Position numbers and translations under genes: made by a program. From Bacteroidota bacterium (GTDB taxonomy: Bacteria > Bacteroidota > Ignavibacteria > Ignavibacteriales > Melioribacteraceae), in the NCBI GenBank assembly GCA_021786655.1, contig JAJYMU010000041.1, forward strand, positions 1 to 8,473: DNA of 8,473 nucleotides. The letters are read 5' to 3'. The notes under the pieces are model-generated. The model was not told where the DNA came from and made no database searches. It saw only the letters and a list, made by a program, of their open reading frames with translations. Positions 5,717 through 8,473 of this stretch are shown here, piece after piece (the first letter of the stretch is position 1; every line of letters starts with the position of its first letter).

Positions 5717-6351
5717 GGAATCTCCGTTAACGAATTATTTGCAATAGGAAGCCAATCGTTTTCGTCGGGAAATTTTTCAGAACACACTGCAACGGTATTT
5801 TTATTTTGATACTTATACATGGTAAAGTAATCCGCGTCCTCGTTGAACTGAGCATAAACATAAGCAGCTTCATTATCCGCCCAAATAATATTCATCGCTC
5901 GAACGTAATTTGATTTTTTGTTTATGATTTCAGTTCCCTTACTAATTGCTCCCTTTATGCTACCTTTGTCAAACCGCTTTATATAGTTGAAAATTTTTTC
6001 TGCGCCGATTCTACCGTCTTCTTTGATTTTCACGCCGCGCAGTTCACCATTAAAAATGAAAATGTTTTTCTCGTCATTAAACGGCATATTGTTTTCAACG
6101 ACAATCCCTTCATCCTTAAAAGCGCTTCGCGCGTGAACAATTAATCTATCAGTATTTCCAAACTTTGAAAGATCGTCTTCCCAAATCGGCTTAACGTTGT
6201 GATAAAACTTCCAACCGGTTTCTGTTTGATATGCGCATCCCCAGCCGTGTCCTTGAAATTCTCTGCTGTTCCTTGCAACCAAAGCAAATTTTTTCAGATA
6301 ATCTTCAATCGCAAATTGATGTTTTGAGTTAACGTAAAGTAGTCTGCACAT
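5707..6351 (-). CDS. Class II glutamine amidotransferase-like (Ntn hydrolase, YafJ/EgtC-type) protein
   Basis: A stand-alone GATase type-2 domain, 214 residues, with no synthetase partner domain. The start MCRLL places the predicted nucleophile at Cys2, exposed after removal of Met1. Further family positions: HGWG at 35-38 (most homologues have DGWG), HAR with R75 (the Arg that binds the glutamine alpha-carboxylate), ENNMPF (86-91), FNGEL with N101-G102 (oxyanion hole) and VAVCSEKF (187-194). The T-D-S-E block that binds the glutamine alpha-amino group reads IGAE (115-118), so the Asp is replaced by G116. It lies between lysY and lysZ, shares 10 nt with lysZ and follows a 128 nt repeat-filled gap; no clear ribosome site precedes it. 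The fold is certain; the function is not. Possible roles are a glutaminase, a gamma-glutamyl hydrolase like EgtC, or release of product from LysW. Confidence 0.88.
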   Translation of the reverse strand: MCRLLYVNSKHQFAIEDYLKKFALVARNSREFQGHGWGCAYQTETGWKFYHNVKPIWEDDLSKFGNTDRLIVHARSAFKDEGIVVENNMPFNDEKNIFIFNGELRGVKIKEDGRIGAEKIFNYIKRFDKGSIKGAISKGTEIINKKSNYVRAMNIIWADNEAAYVYAQFNEDADYFTMYKYQNKNTVAVCSEKFPDENDWLPIANNSLTEIPCY

Positions 6352-6359
6352 ATTCCATT

Positions 6360-6443
6360 CTTGCTCTTACTCTTGATCTGTTCTTGCTCTTGTTCATGCC
6401 CGTGCTCTAAAAGATCAAGATTAAGATCATGAGCAAGATCATG
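6360..6443. repeat. Two opposed degenerate hexamer arrays in the lysY-amidotransferase gap
   Basis: Left arm on the plus strand: CTTGCT, CTTACT, CTTGAT, a 5-nt CTGTT, CTTGCT, CTTGTT, CATGCC and CGTGCT (6360-6406). Right arm, in the opposite orientation: ATCAAG, ATTAAG, ATCATG, AGCAAG and ATCATG (6414-6443), whose complements are CTTGAT, CTTAAT, CATGAT, CTTGCT and CATGAT. The two arms are the same unit family inverted around a short centre (CTAAAAG), so the RNA could form a long imperfect hairpin just upstream of the amidotransferase start. The same units occur in the nuoD-nuoE gap. No coding potential seen. Confidence 0.75.
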
Positions 6444-6444
6444 A

Positions 6445-6479
6445 GATTCTTCGTCGTTCCACTCCTCAGAATGACTTCG
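6445..6479 (-). repeat. REP-like intergenic element directly after lysY
   Basis: On the minus strand the element starts right after the lysY stop, GACGAAGTCATTCTGAGG then AGTGGAACGACGAAGAATC. It has a short terminal inverted repeat ATTCT/AGAAT (6446-6450 and 6468-6472) and a GTCATTCTGAG...GAAGAATC frame. I recognise this frame as a common dispersed intergenic repeat type in several bacterial groups, from memory only. It abuts the hexamer arrays, so the whole 128 nt gap is repeat-derived. Confidence 0.55.
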
Positions 6480-7526
6480 TCAAATTGGATGAAGTCCCGG
6501 AAATTCAAGTCCGGTTCTTTCATCAAAACCGTACATCAGGTTAAACGCTTGCAAAGCTTGTCCGGCAGCGCCCTTCATTAAATTATCGATAGCGCTGATC
6601 ACAACTACTCGATTTGAGAATTCGTCTTTCTTGAAACCGATATCGCAATAATTTGTGCCGGCTAATAATTTCGGTTCCGGGTAGCGATAAATGCCTTCAC
6701 TCTCTTTCACGATTCTGATGAACGGTTCGTTACCGTAGACTTGGCGATAAATCTTCCAAATATCTTTCTCTTGCAAATTCTCTTTCAAGAAAACGTGACA
6801 CGTAGCGAGTAAACCCCGCACGATATCTATGGCAGTTGCTGAAAAATGGACTGTTACTTTTTGTCCGAACGCTAGCTCTTGAAGAATTTCCGCCGAATGT
6901 CTGTGTTGAGTGGGCATGTAGGAACGCACAACGCCGCTTCGTTCAGGATGGTGCGAGCCTTCATTCACCTTGTTGCCGCCTTCACTCGATCCAGCTTTGA
7001 CCTCAATAACGGTTCTATCAATTTCCACTAAACCATTTTTGTAAAGCGGGTATAAACCTAAAATACTTGCAGTAGCGTTACAGCCAGCGCTGGAAATATA
7101 ATTCGCATTCTTCATTTCTTCGCGGTGAAGTTCCGGGATGCCGTAAACAAATTCATTCAGCAGTTCCGGTCGTGCATGTTTATGTCCGTACCATTTTTCA
7201 TATTCAGCAACGTCTTTCAAACGGAAGTCGGCGCTTAAATCTATAATCTTTGGCGCCAGCTTTTTGAATTCATCAATTCTGTTTTGAGAACTGTTATGCG
7301 GCAGACACAAAAACAGCAAGTCGCATGACTCCAATTCAGAAGCAGAGACAAATTTTGACATAGTTGATTTGCGCAAGTTCGGATGAACTTTGTGAACAAA
7401 TTTTCCCGTATAACTTTCTGACGTAACTTGGTTCACCTCAACATTCGGATGAAATAACAACAACCGCAGGAGTTCTCCGCCGGTATAACCCGACGCGCCA
7501 ACGATGGAAACTTTCACCTTTTCCAT
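6480..7526 (-). CDS. lysY/argC: LysY/ArgC-type reductase ([LysW]-phosphate semialdehyde dehydrogenase)
   Basis: An NADPH-dependent acyl-phosphate reductase of 348 residues, the step after the kinase; in a classical pathway the same family is N-acetyl-gamma-glutamyl-phosphate reductase. The N-terminal Rossmann loop is VSIVGASGYTGGELLRLL (6-23). The catalytic cysteine is C149 in SAGCNATAS. The conserved KAGSSEGG-KVNEGSHH stretch is at 177-193 and the catalytic His lies in QHRHSAE (207-213). The C-terminal IDNLMKGAAGQALQAFNLM (313-331) is typical. GSSEGG where many ArgC proteins have G-SGAG fits the LysY branch. The ATG shares one base with the lysX stop (TAATG) and an AAGG in the lysX 3' end can act as ribosome site. 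After its stop comes a 128 nt gap made of repeats. Full length, no damage. Confidence 0.94.
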   Translation of the reverse strand: MEKVKVSIVGASGYTGGELLRLLLFHPNVEVNQVTSESYTGKFVHKVHPNLRKSTMSKFVSASELESCDLLFLCLPHNSSQNRIDEFKKLAPKIIDLSADFRLKDVAEYEKWYGHKHARPELLNEFVYGIPELHREEMKNANYISSAGCNATASILGLYPLYKNGLVEIDRTVIEVKAGSSEGGNKVNEGSHHPERSGVVRSYMPTQHRHSAEILQELAFGQKVTVHFSATAIDIVRGLLATCHVFLKENLQEKDIWKIYRQVYGNEPFIRIVKESEGIYRYPEPKLLAGTNYCDIGFKKDEFSNRVVVISAIDNLMKGAAGQALQAFNLMYGFDERTGLEFPGLHPI

Positions 7527-8371
7527 TACTTACCTTCTCCAACTTTTACAACGTATTCAGCCATGTGTTTTGGAATATTCACACCGGTAGTTGTGATGCT
7601 GTTTTTATATTCCATTGTATAATTTACTTCGTTAACCATCAAACCTTGTTTGGTTTCAAAGACATCAATTGCAACAATTCCTCCGCCAACAGCTTTTGCA
7701 GCTTTCAGTGATAACTCGCTCAACTCCGGCGTTACCGGACAATTTGTAGCCAACCCGCCGCGCGCCGTATTTGTAATCCAGTGTGGAGATGTTCTATAAA
7801 TTGCAGCGATACATTTGTCGCCAACAACAAAACTTCTAATATCTCTTCCGCTCTTCTCAACATACTTTTGAATATAAAAAATAGAATGATGATACGAACC
7901 AAGAACGGTTTTGTGCTCAAGAATTGCTTCGGCTGCATCGCGATCATTAATTTTTGAAAGCAGTCTTCCCCATGAACCGACAGCAGGTTTCAATACAACC
8001 GGGTAACCCATTTCTTCGATCGCTTTAAGCGCGGATTCTTCCGTGAAAGCAACTCTCACTTCCGGCTGCGGTACTTTATTTTCAGCTAACGCGACCGATG
8101 TTAAAAGTTTATCACCGCAGATTGTTGCCACGTTAAAAGAGTTAACACATTTTATTCCGGCAGCTTCAAACAGTCTAAGACCATGCAATGCACGGGAGTG
8201 ATTGATACATCGTTCAACAACGACGTCAAGATCAAAATGATCATTGCCAAGAGTAAAAGTAATTTCACGATCGTCGATCATCACAAGTTCTACACCTTTT
8301 ATAGCATTAAACTCGTCTATTAAAAACTTCTCATCCTTACGTATCAACGAATGAAGCAATCCAATTTTCAT
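7526..8371 (-). CDS. lysX: LysX/ArgX ATP-grasp ligase ([LysW]-amino acid ligase)
   Basis: An ATP-grasp enzyme of 281 residues, RimK/LysX family, which joins the amino group of 2-aminoadipate (LysX) or glutamate (ArgX) to the side-chain carboxylate of the C-terminal Glu of the carrier protein LysW. Motifs: VVERC (51-55), GDKLLTSVAL (86-95), ATP-binding YPVVLKPAVGSWGRLLSK (123-140, K128), GRDIRSFVVG (175-184), HWITNTARGG (197-206), DVFE (236-239) and the metal site VNEVN (246-250). The segment NYTMEYKNSITTTGVNIP (250-267) closely resembles what I recall of Thermus LysX. This supports the LysW route, but the aminoadipate versus glutamate choice is not settled. AGGAG lies 9 nt before the ATG. It is the first gene of the visible block; LysW is not in the window. 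Confidence 0.93.
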   Translation of the reverse strand: MKIGLLHSLIRKDEKFLIDEFNAIKGVELVMIDDREITFTLGNDHFDLDVVVERCINHSRALHGLRLFEAAGIKCVNSFNVATICGDKLLTSVALAENKVPQPEVRVAFTEESALKAIEEMGYPVVLKPAVGSWGRLLSKINDRDAAEAILEHKTVLGSYHHSIFYIQKYVEKSGRDIRSFVVGDKCIAAIYRTSPHWITNTARGGLATNCPVTPELSELSLKAAKAVGGGIVAIDVFETKQGLMVNEVNYTMEYKNSITTTGVNIPKHMAEYVVKVGEGK

Positions 8372-8380
8372 TTTTCGTTA

Positions 8381-8385
8381 CTCCT
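8381..8385 (-). promoter_or_regulatory. Shine-Dalgarno site of lysX
   Basis: AGGAG on the minus strand, 9 nt upstream of the lysX ATG. It fixes the start at 8371 and shows that this genome uses anti-SD pairing for at least some genes, in contrast to nuoA, which lacks one. Confidence 0.7.
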
Positions 8386-8395
8386 AAATCATCTA

Positions 8396-8424
8396 ATTAT
8401 AAAAGTAGAGCCGGGAGGTTTCAT
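8396..8424 (-). promoter_or_regulatory. Possible sigma70-like promoter upstream of lysX
   Basis: On the minus strand ATGAAA (8424-8419; 4 of 6 to TTGACA) is followed after 17 nt by a perfect TATAAT (8401-8396). Transcription would start near 8389, leaving a leader of about 18-20 nt that contains the AGGAG site. It lies just after the stop of the possible upstream gene tail. The match is by eye, and the nuoA promoter in the same window fits a different consensus, so confidence is low. Confidence 0.3.
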
Positions 8425-8425
8425 C

Positions 8426-8473
8426 TCAGCTATTGTAAGTCTTATGATGTTTAACTGCATCAACGATGTGTTT
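8426..8473 (-). CDS. Possible 3' end of an upstream gene (15 codons visible)
   Basis: One minus-strand frame is open from the right edge to a TGA at 8428-8426 and encodes KHIVDAVKHHKTYNS. The segment is amphipathic and uses ordinary codons, and a stop 54 nt before lysX would suit a preceding operon gene. It is too short to identify. It does not end in the EDWGE-like tail of LysW, so the neighbour is not LysW if this frame is right. A second frame is also open, ending at 8389-8391, so the assignment is uncertain. Confidence 0.3.
   Translation of the reverse strand, partial: KHIVDAVKHHKTYNS

Noticed and set aside
6360..6443. Short-period repeats as a possible CRISPR array
   Set aside because: Units are 6 nt, contiguous and degenerate, with no spacers and no cas genes nearby.
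8426..8473. LysW carrier directly before lysX
   Set aside because: The frame ends HHKTYNS, without the acidic tail ending in Glu that LysW needs, and no CxxC is visible in either open frame.

Overview
All credible genes in this window lie on the minus strand, so transcription runs from high to low coordinates. There are two blocks. The first (8371 to 3774) is an amino-acid biosynthesis operon of the LysW amino-group-carrier type: lysX (ATP-grasp ligase), lysY/argC (reductase), an unexpected class II glutamine-amidotransferase-like protein, lysZ/argB (kinase) and lysJ/argD (aminotransferase). The second (3613 to the left edge) is the start of a respiratory complex I operon in the standard order nuoA-B-C-D-E-F, with nuoF cut by the window edge. 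About 50 nt at the right edge may be the tail of another upstream gene.

The organism looks like a moderate-to-low-GC member of the Bacteroidota/Chlorobiota/Ignavibacteriota (FCB) group. The support is an exact match to the Bacteroidota-type promoter (TTTG, 20 nt, TATTTTTG) upstream of nuoA, separate rather than fused nuoC and nuoD, AT-rich repeat-filled intergenic gaps, and a LysW-type pathway outside Thermus/Deinococcus and archaea. I favour an Ignavibacteria-like lineage, but this is an inference without any database search.

In the biosynthetic block, LysX would join an amino acid (glutamate or 2-aminoadipate) to the side-chain carboxylate of the C-terminal Glu of LysW. LysZ phosphorylates the carried substrate, LysY reduces it and LysJ transaminates it, giving carrier-bound ornithine or lysine. 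LysW itself and the releasing hydrolase LysK are not in the window. The genes are tightly coupled (1, 10 and 4 nt overlaps) except for a 128 nt gap before the amidotransferase gene. That protein keeps the Ntn nucleophile Cys2, the HAR arginine and the NG oxyanion pair, but lacks the Asp that normally holds the free alpha-amino group of glutamine. Its place in the operon and this loss suggest that it may act on the LysW gamma-glutamyl isopeptide rather than on free glutamine. This is the most interesting idea in the window and is untested.

The complex I block encodes one membrane subunit (NuoA), the N2-cluster subunit NuoB, the connecting and quinone-site subunits NuoC and NuoD, and the first NADH-module subunits NuoE and NuoF. 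All visible cofactor ligands are intact.

The three sizeable gaps hold repeats. Degenerate hexamer arrays occur in two separate intra-operon gaps (915-950 and 6360-6443), a REP-like element directly follows lysY (6445-6479), and a composite of inverted and direct repeats separates the two operons (3683-3776). There is no gene-free stretch over 300 bases. I see no tRNA, rRNA, CRISPR array, insertion sequence or prophage gene.
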